This document shows positions 44,660 to 53,862 of a DNA stretch of 64,000 nucleotides, one piece after another. The translations under genes and the position numbers were made by a program. How positions within the stretch are numbered: the stretch's first letter is position 1; every line of letters starts with the position of its first letter. This DNA comes from Gammaproteobacteria bacterium. GTDB lineage: Bacteria > Pseudomonadota > Gammaproteobacteria > Steroidobacterales > GCA-2729495. The notes under the pieces are model-generated. The model did no database searches. It saw nothing but the letters and a program-made list of their open reading frames with translations, and was not told the origin of the DNA. The stretch spans positions 1 through 64,000 of the forward strand of contig JAJRUG010000044.1 in the NCBI GenBank assembly GCA_024277915.1. The letters are read 5' to 3'.

Positions 44660-44723
44660 GACTGTTTTTGGTGTCTGAATCCTATCATACGCTGCAGAAT
44701 CAACGCAGAAAATAAAATATCCC

Positions 44724-46544
44724 GTGCAAAAAAAAACCGTCAGTCAACCGACGGACACCACCAATCCGGATTATTACCATAGGGTCGTCGACTGTCAGTG
44801 GGCATGCCCCGCGCATACTGATGTGCCTGGCTATATCCGGTTAATCGCCCAGGGCGAATACTCCGATGCCTATCAGCTGAATCGCCATTCGAATATATTC
44901 CCCGGCATTCTGGGCAGAGTCTGTGATCGTCCCTGTGAGCCAGCCTGTCGTCGCAGCCGTATTGAAGACAAGCCGGTAGCCATTTGCAGATTAAAGCGAA
45001 TCGCAGCTGACCTGACCGATATGAACGATGTCCAGTTGCCCGAAATTGCCCCGGCAAATGGAAAACGTATTGCCTGCGTCGGGGCTGGTTGTGCATCACT
45101 GGCGCTTGCCAATGATCTTCTGCCACTAGGGTACGAGGTGGTTATTTTCGAGGCGCTGGACAGAAGTGGTGGACTGATGCGCACCAACATACCTTCATTC
45201 CGGTTGCCGCCCGAGGTGCTTGATCAGGAAATCGGAATGATCATCGGTATGGGTGCCGATATTCACTTTGATCATCCGGTAGAAAGCATGAAAACCCTGC
45301 TCGAAGAGGGCTACGACGCAATATTTGTCGGCAGCGGCGCGCCGAAAGGGAAAAATCTCGAATTGCCTGGTCGGTATGACTCTGACCGAATTCACATCGG
45401 AATCGATTGGTTGGAGTCCGTAGCATTTGAGCACACTGAGTCAATCGGCGAACGTGTGCTGATCATCGGTGTTGGCAATACCGCCATGGACTGTTGTCGT
45501 ACTTCGCTGCGGCTGGGCTCAACCGATGTCAAAGTGATGGCACGAAAGCCCAGGGCCTTTTTCAAGGCCTCTGACTGGGAGCTTGAAGACGCCGAGGAGG
45601 AAAATGTCGAGATTATTGTCAATCATTCTCCAAAGGCCTTTGTTATAGAGGATGGCAAGCTGGCCGGAATGATTTTCGAGCTGATGGAATATCAACTCGA
45701 TAGCGCTGGCCGGATTGAAAGCAGTACGGTGACAGGTGAGACCATGATTCCCTGTGATGATGTTGTGCTGGCCATCGGCCAGGACAATGCATTTCCCTGG
45801 ATCGAGCGGGATCAGGGTATAGAGTTTGATCAATGGGAAGTACCTGTTGTGGATCCGGTGACCCATCAGGGCACCAGGGCTGGCGTATTTTTCGGTGGGG
45901 ATGCTGCATTTGGCCCCAAGAACATCATTTGGGCCGTTGAGCACGGTCACCAGGCAGCAATTTCGATTCACAAATATTGTCACGGTGAGGATATTACCGA
46001 TCGATTACCCATGGGCATGAATCTCAATTCAGCCAAAATGGGGATTCATGAATGGAGTTTCAGCAACAGCTACGACTCCGGCAAAAGAATCCCGGTGCCA
46101 CAAGTACAACTTAGCGAGCGATTCAAGCAACTCAACATCGAAGTAGAGCTCGGCTTTAGCCCGGAGCTGGCTGCCGAAGAAGTGGAGCGATGTCTTAATT
46201 GCGATCTGCAGACTGTTTTCACAGAAAATCTGTGCATCGAGTGCGACGCCTGTATCGATGTCTGTCCGGTGAAATGCCTCACCATTACCGAAGCCGGCAC
46301 AGAAGATGACTTGAGAACGCGGCTCAGTGCACCGGCAGAAAACCTTGAGCAGGGATTATTGATATCCGGGGCGTTGCCCCAGACAGGCAGAGTGATGATA
46401 AAAGATGAAGATCTTTGTGTGCATTGCAGCCTGTGCGCTGAACGTTGTCCGACTGCAGCCTGGGACATGCAGAAGTTCACTTTGCTAAAACCTTGCGCCG
46501 GTGATGAATCAGTTTCCGAACCAATCAGACAATCAGGGGCATGA
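44724..46544 (+). CDS. KorC-like FAD/Fe-S NAD(P)H-oxidoreductase subunit
   Basis: A 606-residue flavoprotein that would pass electrons between the 2-oxoacid oxidoreductase and NAD(P). The N-terminal Fe-S part has VDCQWACPAHTDVPGY and CDRPCEPACRR (GltD/PreT type). FAD- and NAD(P)-binding loops follow: CVGAGCASLALAND (about 113) and LIIGVGNTAMDCC (about 247). Two ferredoxin-like 4Fe-4S clusters close it: CIECDACIDVCPVKC (about 502) and CVHCSLCAERCP (about 570). Similar FAD subunits occur in the 2-oxoglutarate:NADP oxidoreductase of Azoarcus and phenylglyoxylate oxidoreductase. GTG 44724 starts it; it overlaps the next gene by ATGA. Confidence 0.85.
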   Translation: MQKKTVSQPTDTTNPDYYHRVVDCQWACPAHTDVPGYIRLIAQGEYSDAYQLNRHSNIFPGILGRVCDRPCEPACRRSRIEDKPVAICRLKRIAADLTDMNDVQLPEIAPANGKRIACVGAGCASLALANDLLPLGYEVVIFEALDRSGGLMRTNIPSFRLPPEVLDQEIGMIIGMGADIHFDHPVESMKTLLEEGYDAIFVGSGAPKGKNLELPGRYDSDRIHIGIDWLESVAFEHTESIGERVLIIGVGNTAMDCCRTSLRLGSTDVKVMARKPRAFFKASDWELEDAEEENVEIIVNHSPKAFVIEDGKLAGMIFELMEYQLDSAGRIESSTVTGETMIPCDDVVLAIGQDNAFPWIERDQGIEFDQWEVPVVDPVTHQGTRAGVFFGGDAAFGPKNIIWAVEHGHQAAISIHKYCHGEDITDRLPMGMNLNSAKMGIHEWSFSNSYDSGKRIPVPQVQLSERFKQLNIEVELGFSPELAAEEVERCLNCDLQTVFTENLCIECDACIDVCPVKCLTITEAGTEDDLRTRLSAPAENLEQGLLISGALPQTGRVMIKDEDLCVHCSLCAERCPTAAWDMQKFTLLKPCAGDESVSEPIRQSGA

Positions 46545-48364
46545 AAACTGCTGTGATAACCGGGCCGAAGGATAATGATTTTACGATTAAGGTCGGCAAC
46601 GTAAATGGCACCGGGTCAGCGAGTGCCAATACGCTGCTGATGAAAGTGCTGTTTCGCATGGGTATTCCGGTCGTGGCGAAGAATTATTTCCCTTCCAATA
46701 TCCAGGGGTTTCCGACCTGGTATGAGATCAGGGCCAGCGAAAACGGGTACATGGCCAGATCCGGGCGTATCGATGTGATGCTGGCAATGAATGCTGAGAC
46801 CTATCAAAAGGATCTCGCGTGTGTTGCCCCGGGTGGCTACCTGATATACGACTCGACCTGGCCGCGGCACAATGTGCTGAATCGTCAGGATATTACTATT
46901 CTCGGCGTACCGCTTTCACAGCTATGCAACGATAACTTCGCTTCTTCACGAGCAAGAATTCTCATGAAGAACATCGCCTATGTAGGTGTCATGGCCGCGT
47001 TGCTCGATCTGGATATGGAGGTGGTGCGAGAGCTTCTCAACCAGAGTTTTGCCAGCAAGGCACAGTTGCTGGATGCGAATCAGCTGGCTATTGATCTGGG
47101 ATATCAGTACGCCAAAGAAAATTTTGAATGCCCCCTGCCGTTCAAGGCCACAGCGATAGGGAAGACGGACGACCACATTATCATTGATGGAAATACTGCA
47201 GCGGGTCTTGGTTGTGTCTTTGCAGGTGCGACGCTCGGCGCCTGGTATCCGATTACGCCTTCCACTTCAATTATGGATGCATTTCGGGCATTTTGTGATG
47301 AGTATCGAAAGGATCCCGTAACAGGTCTGAGCAACAGCTGTGTGATTCAGGCAGAAGATGAGCTATCGGCGATCGGCATGGTGCTGGGTGCGAGCTGGAA
47401 TGGCGCCCGGGCATTTACCTCAACCAGTGGCCCCGGCATTTCGCTGATGAACGAGTTTCTTGGTTATGGGTATTTTGCTGAAATTCCGGCGGTGCTGATC
47501 GATGTTCAACGATGCGGCCCGTCAACCGGTATGCCCACCAGGGTCCAGCAGTCAGATATACTTTCCTGCGCCTATGCATCCCATGGTGACACACGTCATG
47601 TATTGCTGTTTCCGGCCAATCCGGCCGAGTGCTTTACCATGTCGGTACAGGCATTCGATCTGGCTGAACAGCTGCAGACGCCGATCATCGTCGTCACTGA
47701 TCTTGATATCGGAATGAACGACTGGATGTGCCCGGATCTCCAGTGGGATGATAATTACCAACCCGACCGGGGCAAGGTTCTGGGCGCAGATGAACTGGAA
47801 AAAATGGAGTCTTTTCACAGGTACCTGGATACGGATGGCGATGGGATCGCATACCGGACATTACCGGGCACCCATGCGAAAGGTGCCTACTTTACACGCG
47901 GGTCAGGCCACAATATGTACGGCGCATACACGGAAGACTCTGATGAGTACAAGGAAATTGTTGATCGCTTGCTGACGAAGTGGGAAACAGCCAAGGGATT
48001 TGTTCCCCGGCCTGAGCTTCATGGCACAGATAAGAGTGGCATTGGTATTCTCTCAATAGGCAGTTGTCACGACGCTGTACTTGAGGCGCGGGATCGATTG
48101 GCAGAAGGCGGAATCAGTTTGAATTATCTGAGAGTCAGGGCTTTCCCGTTCAATTCTGAAGTGCAGGAATTTCTTGATGCTCATGATCGGATCTATGTTG
48201 TAGAACAGAACCGTGATGCTCAATTACGTGGCTTGTTGCTGCTGGAGACCAAAGTGGAACAGGACAAGCTGGTGCCGGTGCTTCACTATGATGGTTTGCC
48301 GTTGTATGCAAGGTTCATCACAGATGCAGTTCGCACAGACTTGAGCAGAGGGCAGGCAGCATGA
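46541..48364 (+). CDS. 2-oxoacid:acceptor oxidoreductase, gamma-alpha fusion (KorA-like)
   Basis: A 607-residue subunit. The N-terminal gamma domain (about 1-195) has GNVNGTGSASANTLLMKVLF and FPSNIQGFPTWYEIRAS. The alpha domain follows (about 210-600), with GATLGAWYPITPSTSIMDAF, AEDELSAIGMVLGASWNGA and ARAFTSTSGPGISLMNEF. It oxidatively decarboxylates a 2-oxoacid to its CoA thioester with KorB. It resembles 2-oxoglutarate enzymes more than pyruvate ones, but substrate cannot be settled by eye. It overlaps both neighbours by 4 bases (ATGA), so subunits are made in fixed ratio. Confidence 0.88.
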   Translation: MKTAVITGPKDNDFTIKVGNVNGTGSASANTLLMKVLFRMGIPVVAKNYFPSNIQGFPTWYEIRASENGYMARSGRIDVMLAMNAETYQKDLACVAPGGYLIYDSTWPRHNVLNRQDITILGVPLSQLCNDNFASSRARILMKNIAYVGVMAALLDLDMEVVRELLNQSFASKAQLLDANQLAIDLGYQYAKENFECPLPFKATAIGKTDDHIIIDGNTAAGLGCVFAGATLGAWYPITPSTSIMDAFRAFCDEYRKDPVTGLSNSCVIQAEDELSAIGMVLGASWNGARAFTSTSGPGISLMNEFLGYGYFAEIPAVLIDVQRCGPSTGMPTRVQQSDILSCAYASHGDTRHVLLFPANPAECFTMSVQAFDLAEQLQTPIIVVTDLDIGMNDWMCPDLQWDDNYQPDRGKVLGADELEKMESFHRYLDTDGDGIAYRTLPGTHAKGAYFTRGSGHNMYGAYTEDSDEYKEIVDRLLTKWETAKGFVPRPELHGTDKSGIGILSIGSCHDAVLEARDRLAEGGISLNYLRVRAFPFNSEVQEFLDAHDRIYVVEQNRDAQLRGLLLLETKVEQDKLVPVLHYDGLPLYARFITDAVRTDLSRGQAA

Positions 48365-49416
48365 CCTATATGCGCCGACCCAGTGTGGTACATCCCGGTT
48401 TACCGCACAATGATCTTGGACTGTCTGCTCGGGATTATGAAGGCGGCATATCCACTTTGTGTGCCGGCTGTGGTCATGATTCGGTAACCAGCGCCCTGGT
48501 GCAGACCTTGTTTGAATTGAATATCCCTCCACATCGTGTGGCCAAGCTGAGCGGTATCGGCTGTTCATCGAAGACACCAGCCTATTTTGCCAGCGCATCT
48601 CACGGATTTAATTCTGTACATGGCAGGATGCCATCAGTAGCGACGGGTGCGAATTCCGTCAATCGGGATCTCCATTACATCGGCGTGTCGGGAGACGGTG
48701 ATTCACTGTCGATTGGCTTTGGTCAGTTGTGTCATGCAATACGGCGCAACGTCAACATGCTTTATGTGATCGACAATAACGGGGTGTACGGTTTGACCAA
48801 GGGCCAGTTTTCGGCATCAGCTGATGTCGGGACTACTGCAAAAAAAGGTGAAGTGAATATTCAGCCGCCAATTGATGCGTGCCTTACGGCACTGACCATG
48901 GGCTGCACATTCGTCGCGCGAAGCTTTTCCGGAGACAAGCAACAGCTTGTGCCGCTATTGAAAGCGGGGCTGACGCACAAGGGTTTCGCACTGATCGATA
49001 TTGTGTCGCCCTGCGTCACGTTTAATGACCATCTCGGCTCAACAAAGAGCTATGATTTTACCCGCCAGCATTATCATCCGACGATTCATACTGATTTTAT
49101 CCCGCCCGCTGAGGAAATTACCGTTTCCAGTGAGGACGGTGATACGATTTCAGTTGAGCTGCATGACGGGAGTCGGGTTGTGTTAAAGAAAACTGATGAG
49201 CAATACGATCCTACAGACCGGAACTCGGCCTATGCATATCTTCAAAAACACACAGCGGCTCAGGAAGTCGTGACAGGGCTGTTGTTCATCGATGAAGCAA
49301 AGCCTGATATGCATGAAACTCACATGGTTGTTGAGCAGCCACTTATCGATATTGATTTCGATACCCTTTGTCCGAGGCGGTCTGCTCTGGAGAAAATTCA
49401 AAACCGGTTCAGATAG
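48361..49416 (+). CDS. 2-oxoacid:acceptor oxidoreductase, TPP-binding beta subunit (KorB-like)
   Basis: A 351-residue catalytic partner carrying thiamine diphosphate. The cluster/TPP entry motif is STLCAGCGHDSVTSA (about 32-46), with GIGCSSKTPAYF next. The TPP/Mg motif is GVSGDGDSLSIGFGQLCHAI ending in a DNNGVYGLTKGQ stretch (about 140-155). HNDLG and a C-terminal extension (about 270-351) differ from minimal KorB. It lacks the extra 4Fe-4S of pyruvate oxidoreductases. It is the third gene of the unit and is followed closely by a lipoprotein gene. Confidence 0.88.
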   Translation: MTYMRRPSVVHPGLPHNDLGLSARDYEGGISTLCAGCGHDSVTSALVQTLFELNIPPHRVAKLSGIGCSSKTPAYFASASHGFNSVHGRMPSVATGANSVNRDLHYIGVSGDGDSLSIGFGQLCHAIRRNVNMLYVIDNNGVYGLTKGQFSASADVGTTAKKGEVNIQPPIDACLTALTMGCTFVARSFSGDKQQLVPLLKAGLTHKGFALIDIVSPCVTFNDHLGSTKSYDFTRQHYHPTIHTDFIPPAEEITVSSEDGDTISVELHDGSRVVLKKTDEQYDPTDRNSAYAYLQKHTAAQEVVTGLLFIDEAKPDMHETHMVVEQPLIDIDFDTLCPRRSALEKIQNRFR

Positions 49417-49432
49417 ACCGGGGAGACATACA

Positions 49433-50335
49433 ATGAAGCGCCGCCTTCTTGTTGTTATTGCATTCATCATGTCGTTGACTGTCGTCGCCTGTGGCGAACC
49501 GGATGCCGTCCCGGGCCCTGAACCTGAAGCAGCTGTCCCGGCTGATAAAGATCAGGAATTTGTTGAACGCACCGCGGACGCTCATGCTGATGATGTCCCG
49601 GTCGCCAGTGAAGCTGTTGCCGCACCACCAAAAACAGAAGCTATCGGTGAATTTGTAGCCTACGGCGAGATTGGCGATGCCAATCTCCGGGGTTATCTTG
49701 CAATGCCCGCCGATGTTACCGGCCCCCTGCCCGGCGTCATTGTTATCCACGAATGGTGGGGCTTGAACGATAACATCCAGAAGATGACCGAGCGGCTGGC
49801 TGGAGAAGGGTATATGGTGCTGGCAGTCGATTTGTTTGGCGGGCAGGTAGCGGAAAATCCCAAAGACGCCCAGGCACTGATGGCCGGGATTCTCGCGGAA
49901 GCCGATCAGGCGGACAGCAATATTCAGCAGGCCTATACCTATCTTGAGCAGGCTGTCGGCGCACCCCGGATAGGTGTAATCGGCTGGTGTCTCGGCGGTG
50001 GCTGGTCTTTACGGACAGCGCTTCTATTGCCGGATCAGCTGGATGCAACAGTGATTTACTATGGTGCTGTTTCAGCCAGCGAAGAAGAGCTCGATACAAT
50101 ACAGTCGCCAATCCTCGGATTTTTCGGGTCAGAGGATGCAGCAATCCCGGTTGCGTCTGCCAGGATGTTTCGCGCCACGCTGAATCGTCTGGGGAAAAAA
50201 GCCGATGTAAGAATCTATAATGGCGCCGGTCACGCATTCGCGAATCCTTCCGGTACCAACTATCAGCCATTTGCCGCAGAAGATGCCTGGCAACGTACCC
50301 TGGCGTTTTTCCGTGAAGAGCTGTCGTCTGAGTAA
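49433..50335 (+). CDS. Dienelactone hydrolase-family lipoprotein
   Basis: A 300-residue exported hydrolase. ATG 49433 follows GGGAGACATACA. The lipobox is SLTVVAC near residue 17, followed by an Ala/Pro/Glu-rich linker (about 20-70). The DLH fold follows, with IHEWWGLNDNIQ, the nucleophile Cys in IGWCLGGGW (about 183), the Asp in GSEDAAIP (about 235) and the His in GAGHAFAN (about 267). All three triad residues are intact. It lies 16 bp after the KorB-like gene and may be cotranscribed, though a lipoprotein is an unusual partner. The substrate is unknown. Confidence 0.88.
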   Translation: MKRRLLVVIAFIMSLTVVACGEPDAVPGPEPEAAVPADKDQEFVERTADAHADDVPVASEAVAAPPKTEAIGEFVAYGEIGDANLRGYLAMPADVTGPLPGVIVIHEWWGLNDNIQKMTERLAGEGYMVLAVDLFGGQVAENPKDAQALMAGILAEADQADSNIQQAYTYLEQAVGAPRIGVIGWCLGGGWSLRTALLLPDQLDATVIYYGAVSASEEELDTIQSPILGFFGSEDAAIPVASARMFRATLNRLGKKADVRIYNGAGHAFANPSGTNYQPFAAEDAWQRTLAFFREELSSE

Positions 50336-50344
50336 TGAGTTTAC

Positions 50345-50371
50345 GATCCCGGGGGTAATTTTTCCGGGATC
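50345..50371. terminator. Weak stem-loop after the hydrolase gene
   Basis: GATCCCGG (50345-50352) pairs with CCGGGATC (50364-50371); the loop contains five T residues. No T-run follows the stem, so it may act only as a weak or Rho-aided terminator. The 225 bases after it to 50596 show no gene. Confidence 0.45.
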
Positions 50372-50596
50372 AGCTGACAGGAAAAAAAGGGCAGCATGGC
50401 TGAGGGGGAAGTAGAGTAGTCCTGACTAAGGTGACTACACCAGCCATGCCGCCGGTCTCAAATGCGAGTTTTATTGGAGGAGAAGTCCCGCATACTTCTG
50501 TTCTTCATTCTTATGCCCCGGTCTTGCCAGAAGCTACCCGGCTGTAGCCAGAAATAGCCCCGCGCAGGCAATCCGGGAGCCGCGCCGATGTTCTGC

Positions 50597-50710
50597 TCAG
50601 GCCACTGCAGCAGCAACTGTCACGATAAACATGGCGACGGCGGCGACAACAAACGCTATGGTTGCGAAGCCACGATAAATAGTGGTTCGGTTTCGAATCA
50701 AGGTGGTCAT
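50597..50710 (-). CDS. 37-residue single-span membrane peptide under sigma-54 control
   Basis: A short frame starts at ATG 50710, preceded by GCAGGAACAGTACC as ribosome binding site. It encodes MTTLIRNRTTIYRGFA, then a hydrophobic run of about 20 residues (TIAFVVAAVAMFIVTVAAAV) and a stop. The basic N-terminus and single span predict insertion with the N-terminus in the cytoplasm. No family was recognised. A near-consensus -24/-12 promoter lies 65 bases upstream, and a sigma-54 activator is encoded divergently 192 bp away. The promoter makes the small frame far more credible than its length alone would. Confidence 0.65.
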   Translation of the reverse strand: MTTLIRNRTTIYRGFATIAFVVAAVAMFIVTVAAAVA

Positions 50711-50774
50711 GGTACTGTTCCTGCTGTTGGTTAATTAATGTGTGCTTTTATATCTGCACTGATGCAATCTATAT

Positions 50775-50790
50775 TGCACAAAGCGTGCCA
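50775..50790 (-). promoter_or_regulatory. Sigma-54 (-24/-12) promoter
   Basis: Read on the minus strand the 16 bases are TGGCACG-CTTT-GTGCA, matching the sigma-54 consensus TGGCACG-N4-TTGCA except for one position. The GG and GC dinucleotides have the required spacing. It points toward the 37-residue peptide gene, with transcription expected near 50763 and a leader of about 50 bases. Confidence 0.82.
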
Positions 50791-50854
50791 ACTATCGATC
50801 TTTTATTTATCAATAACTTATCAGCATACAATACTCACGGAATTCCATGAATAG

Positions 50855-50887
50855 CGGTTTTTCGTGAATTAGTTTCACGAAAAACCG
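50855..50887. promoter_or_regulatory. Perfect 14-bp inverted repeat, candidate enhancer/operator
   Basis: CGGTTTTTCGTGAA (50855-50868) and TTCACGAAAAACCG (50874-50887) form perfect arms around 5 bases. It lies about 65-110 bases upstream of the sigma-54 promoter, the normal distance for an activator's upstream site, and 15 bases before the activator's own ATG, allowing autoregulation. A second dyad, TCACGGAATTCCATGA (50835-50850), lies next to it. Confidence 0.7.
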
Positions 50888-50902
50888 TGTATACTCTCTG
50901 CC

Positions 50903-52708
50903 ATGTACGCAGATGAAGGACTCACAGCGCTATTTCACAAGCTACCGGTTGTCGCGGCTTTGATGGATGCCGATGGCTGCTTTATCACCGTCAGTGATGC
51001 CTGGGTGGATTGCGTTGGTTACAGTCGAGATGAGATACGTGGCAAAACGGCACTCAATATTGCGACTCCGGAAACAGTAACCAGAATCCGGCAGGAGCAC
51101 CTGCCTCAGCTCCGCCGGTCCGGCCGCCTCGACAACGTCCCTGTTGAATTCATCACGAAGAGTGGCGAGCAGGTAGAACTGTTCGCGACAACCATTGTTG
51201 AAAATGATGCCAATGGACAGTTTCTGCATTCACTATCTGTTTTCACAGAGCCCTCTGATCGAGCACGGCTGGAACGCCGCTATCGCATGTTGTACCAGGA
51301 CACGCCGGCTATGCTGCATACCATTGATGCAGATGGGCGGATCACGGCAGTCACAGATCACTGGCTGGAGAAACTGGGCTACCGCAGAGATGAAGTGATC
51401 GGCCGGCCGGCTCTCGCATTTTTGTCAGAAGATTCACAACGTGAAGTGGTCGGCGAAGGGATAACAGATATCCTTGAGTACGGTGATCGCAAGAATGTCC
51501 CGCGACAACTGATCACCAAATCCGGTGAGGTGATAGATGTTCTGATGTCGACCCGAACCGAGCGTGACGAACATGACGGAGTCATTCGCCTTCTGGTCGC
51601 CAGCAAGGATGTTACCGAGCGTAATCGTTCGGAGGCAAAGTTGCGTGAAGCCTATGATGAAATCGGTCGACTCAAGGAAGAACTGGAAAGAGAGCGCGAT
51701 TACCTGCGGGAAGAAATCGATGTATCGATGAACTTCGGCAGAATAGTCGGTGAAAGCCCGGCGCTTGCTGCGATGCTGGCAAGAATCGAAGCAGTGGCCA
51801 GTACCCCGGCAAGCGTGCTGATCATCGGAGAAACAGGCACCGGAAAGGAACTGGTTGCGCACGCGATCCACGCCAGAAGCAGCCGCGCCGACGGCCCGCT
51901 GGTCAAGGTCAATTGCGCATCGATACCCGACGAACTCTTCGAAAGCGAGTTTTTTGGCCATGTGCGCGGCGCGTTTACCGGTGCTCATCGCGATCGTGTA
52001 GGCCGCTTCCAGCTTGCTGACGGCGGCACGATATTTCTTGATGAAGTTGGTGAAATCCCGATAGAGCTGCAGGGAAAGCTGCTGCGAGTATTGCAGGAGA
52101 GAGAGTTTGAGAGGGTGGGGGATGATACAACCAGAAGCGTCGATGTAAGAGTGATCGCCGCGACCAATCGGGATCTGGAAAAAGCAGTTGAGGCCGGCGA
52201 GTTTCGGGAAGATCTGTTTTATCGTATTAGTGTTTTCCCGGTGCATGTTCCACCGTTGCGCAAGCGCGGTAACGACGTGCTTCAACTTGCCATACATTTT
52301 CTCGAGCATGTTTGCCGCGACTTCGGGCGACCTGTTCCAGCACTTACCCAGAAACAGGCAGATGCGCTTGGCAAATATGACTGGCCAGGCAATATTCGTG
52401 AATTAAAGAACGTTATTGAGCGTGCTGTCATCCTGTCTGGCGAAGGGCCATTGCGACTGGATCTTTCACTGGCAAGTGCCGGTCTCAGTCCGCCGGGTGA
52501 TGAGGATTTGCCGATCAGTGTTCAGTCGGTCAACAGATTTATCACCGAGGCGGAAATGAAAATACGCCAGCGAGATAATATTCGTGCAGCACTCGAATTC
52601 GCGAACTGGCGGATCTCCGGGAAAAAAGGTGCCGCCGAGCTATTGGGAATTAACCCAAGCACCCTGACAGACCGCATCAAAACCTTCGGCCTGAAAAAAC
52701 CAGGCTAG
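50903..52708 (+). CDS. PAS-PAS sigma-54-dependent transcription activator
   Basis: A 601-residue enhancer-binding protein. Two PAS domains (about 8-125 and 130-250) form the sensor: both begin with DADG and carry GYSRDEI or GYRRDEV. A coiled linker (about 250-280) is followed by the AAA+ domain. It has Walker A GETGTGKE (about 310), the sigma-54 contact GAFTGA (about 355), Walker B GGTIFLDEVGEI and the arginine fingers near FREDLFYRISVFPVH. The C-terminal Fis-type HTH (about 555-598) has ELLGINPSTLTDRIKTF. There is no receiver domain, so control is by ligand, redox or heme at the PAS domains. Its likely target is the divergent peptide gene. Confidence 0.93.
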   Translation: MYADEGLTALFHKLPVVAALMDADGCFITVSDAWVDCVGYSRDEIRGKTALNIATPETVTRIRQEHLPQLRRSGRLDNVPVEFITKSGEQVELFATTIVENDANGQFLHSLSVFTEPSDRARLERRYRMLYQDTPAMLHTIDADGRITAVTDHWLEKLGYRRDEVIGRPALAFLSEDSQREVVGEGITDILEYGDRKNVPRQLITKSGEVIDVLMSTRTERDEHDGVIRLLVASKDVTERNRSEAKLREAYDEIGRLKEELERERDYLREEIDVSMNFGRIVGESPALAAMLARIEAVASTPASVLIIGETGTGKELVAHAIHARSSRADGPLVKVNCASIPDELFESEFFGHVRGAFTGAHRDRVGRFQLADGGTIFLDEVGEIPIELQGKLLRVLQEREFERVGDDTTRSVDVRVIAATNRDLEKAVEAGEFREDLFYRISVFPVHVPPLRKRGNDVLQLAIHFLEHVCRDFGRPVPALTQKQADALGKYDWPGNIRELKNVIERAVILSGEGPLRLDLSLASAGLSPPGDEDLPISVQSVNRFITEAEMKIRQRDNIRAALEFANWRISGKKGAAELLGINPSTLTDRIKTFGLKKPG

Positions 52709-52736
52709 CCTCTCCCGCAAGCCTGCACCAGAAAGA

Positions 52737-53765
52737 TCAATACCGCGCACGAATCCCGATCTCCACACCGAAATCCGGTGCCGTCTCAACCACAATATCC
52801 TCAAAAATCCCGAACCGAACCGAGTAGCGCTCCGATGTTCGCCAGTCGAATCCTAACCCCAGCTGTCCGCCAGCTTGCCCCAATGCCCTTATCGCGCTTT
52901 TGTAAGGAGCTGAATACCCGCTGAATTGCACCAGCAAATCAACGGATGAAAAAGCACGCCAGGACACTGCAGCACTGTAGTAGAAGACCTGATCAGATGC
53001 CTCCAGCCCCGGGATTGCAATATCCCCGGGCCAGGTCACCCCGAAATCAATCCCCCATGAAATACGCGTTACGCCCGCATTGGGAGAACTGACCCCAAAC
53101 CCCATGGATACATCCGTTGAGTCACTACCAGTCAGTTTCACCAAATCGCCGGTTGGAAGCTTGATGCTCCCGGCCAGTGCCACGGTGGCAAAATCGTTCT
53201 GAGCAAGATCGTAAGACATGCTCAATCGTATATCGCCTATGCCTGATGCCCGCTGATCCAGCCGGTAGCTTTCTACGCCATCAATTTGATAGACAAATCG
53301 GAGATCATCTTGTGGTACTGCTGGCCGGATACCCTCCGGCAGCCCGAAGAAATCGTGCCAGCCGTCAATCATGCTATCCATGAATCCGCCACTATGAGAA
53401 ATCCACGGCAATTCAATCCCGATGCGGGTTCGCTTGCCGAAGGATTCCTGCATTCTGACCGTCAGCGTGTGCGTCTCTCCATCCATGAACAGGGATTCAT
53501 TGCCATTTTTCAGTGACATCGCGTGGCTGGCCATATTCCACGACAGATCGAAAGTACGTTGATTGGTATCAGGCCATCTGGATGGCAAGTTAATGAGCGC
53601 GGGAAATGGAGAGTTACTACGCATGGTGAAACCGCTCTGCGCTGCCACCGGAGAAAATGATCCGGTAAAAATCAGTCCACAGGCAATCACCCCCGCGGGT
53701 GCAAGAAGGCGCAGATAAACGGAAAATAATGTCAGCAGGTTGTTCGGACAGGCCGCTCGGCTCAC
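52737..53765 (-). CDS. DUF3187 family outer-membrane-like protein
   Basis: A 342-residue exported protein. An N-terminal hydrophobic signal covers about 20-42 (GVIACGLIFTGSFSPVAAQS). The rest is beta-rich with alternating strands and Asp/Gly turns, fitting DUF3187: NMASHAMS, GIELPWISHSGGFMDSMIDG, WHDFFGLPEG and SGIGDIRLSMSYDLA. It ends in GIRARY, an aromatic terminus as in outer-membrane barrels. Function is unknown. It converges with the sigma-54 activator gene, 28 bp away. Confidence 0.85.
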   Translation of the reverse strand: MSRAACPNNLLTLFSVYLRLLAPAGVIACGLIFTGSFSPVAAQSGFTMRSNSPFPALINLPSRWPDTNQRTFDLSWNMASHAMSLKNGNESLFMDGETHTLTVRMQESFGKRTRIGIELPWISHSGGFMDSMIDGWHDFFGLPEGIRPAVPQDDLRFVYQIDGVESYRLDQRASGIGDIRLSMSYDLAQNDFATVALAGSIKLPTGDLVKLTGSDSTDVSMGFGVSSPNAGVTRISWGIDFGVTWPGDIAIPGLEASDQVFYYSAAVSWRAFSSVDLLVQFSGYSAPYKSAIRALGQAGGQLGLGFDWRTSERYSVRFGIFEDIVVETAPDFGVEIGIRARY

Positions 53766-53862
53766 AGGCTAATCACTCCCGGAAAAGCCCAGACTACACG
53801 ATAGTGCCGGAGCAATAGTAACTGGGGCTATAATAATCACAATGCCTTCACGGAACTTTGCC

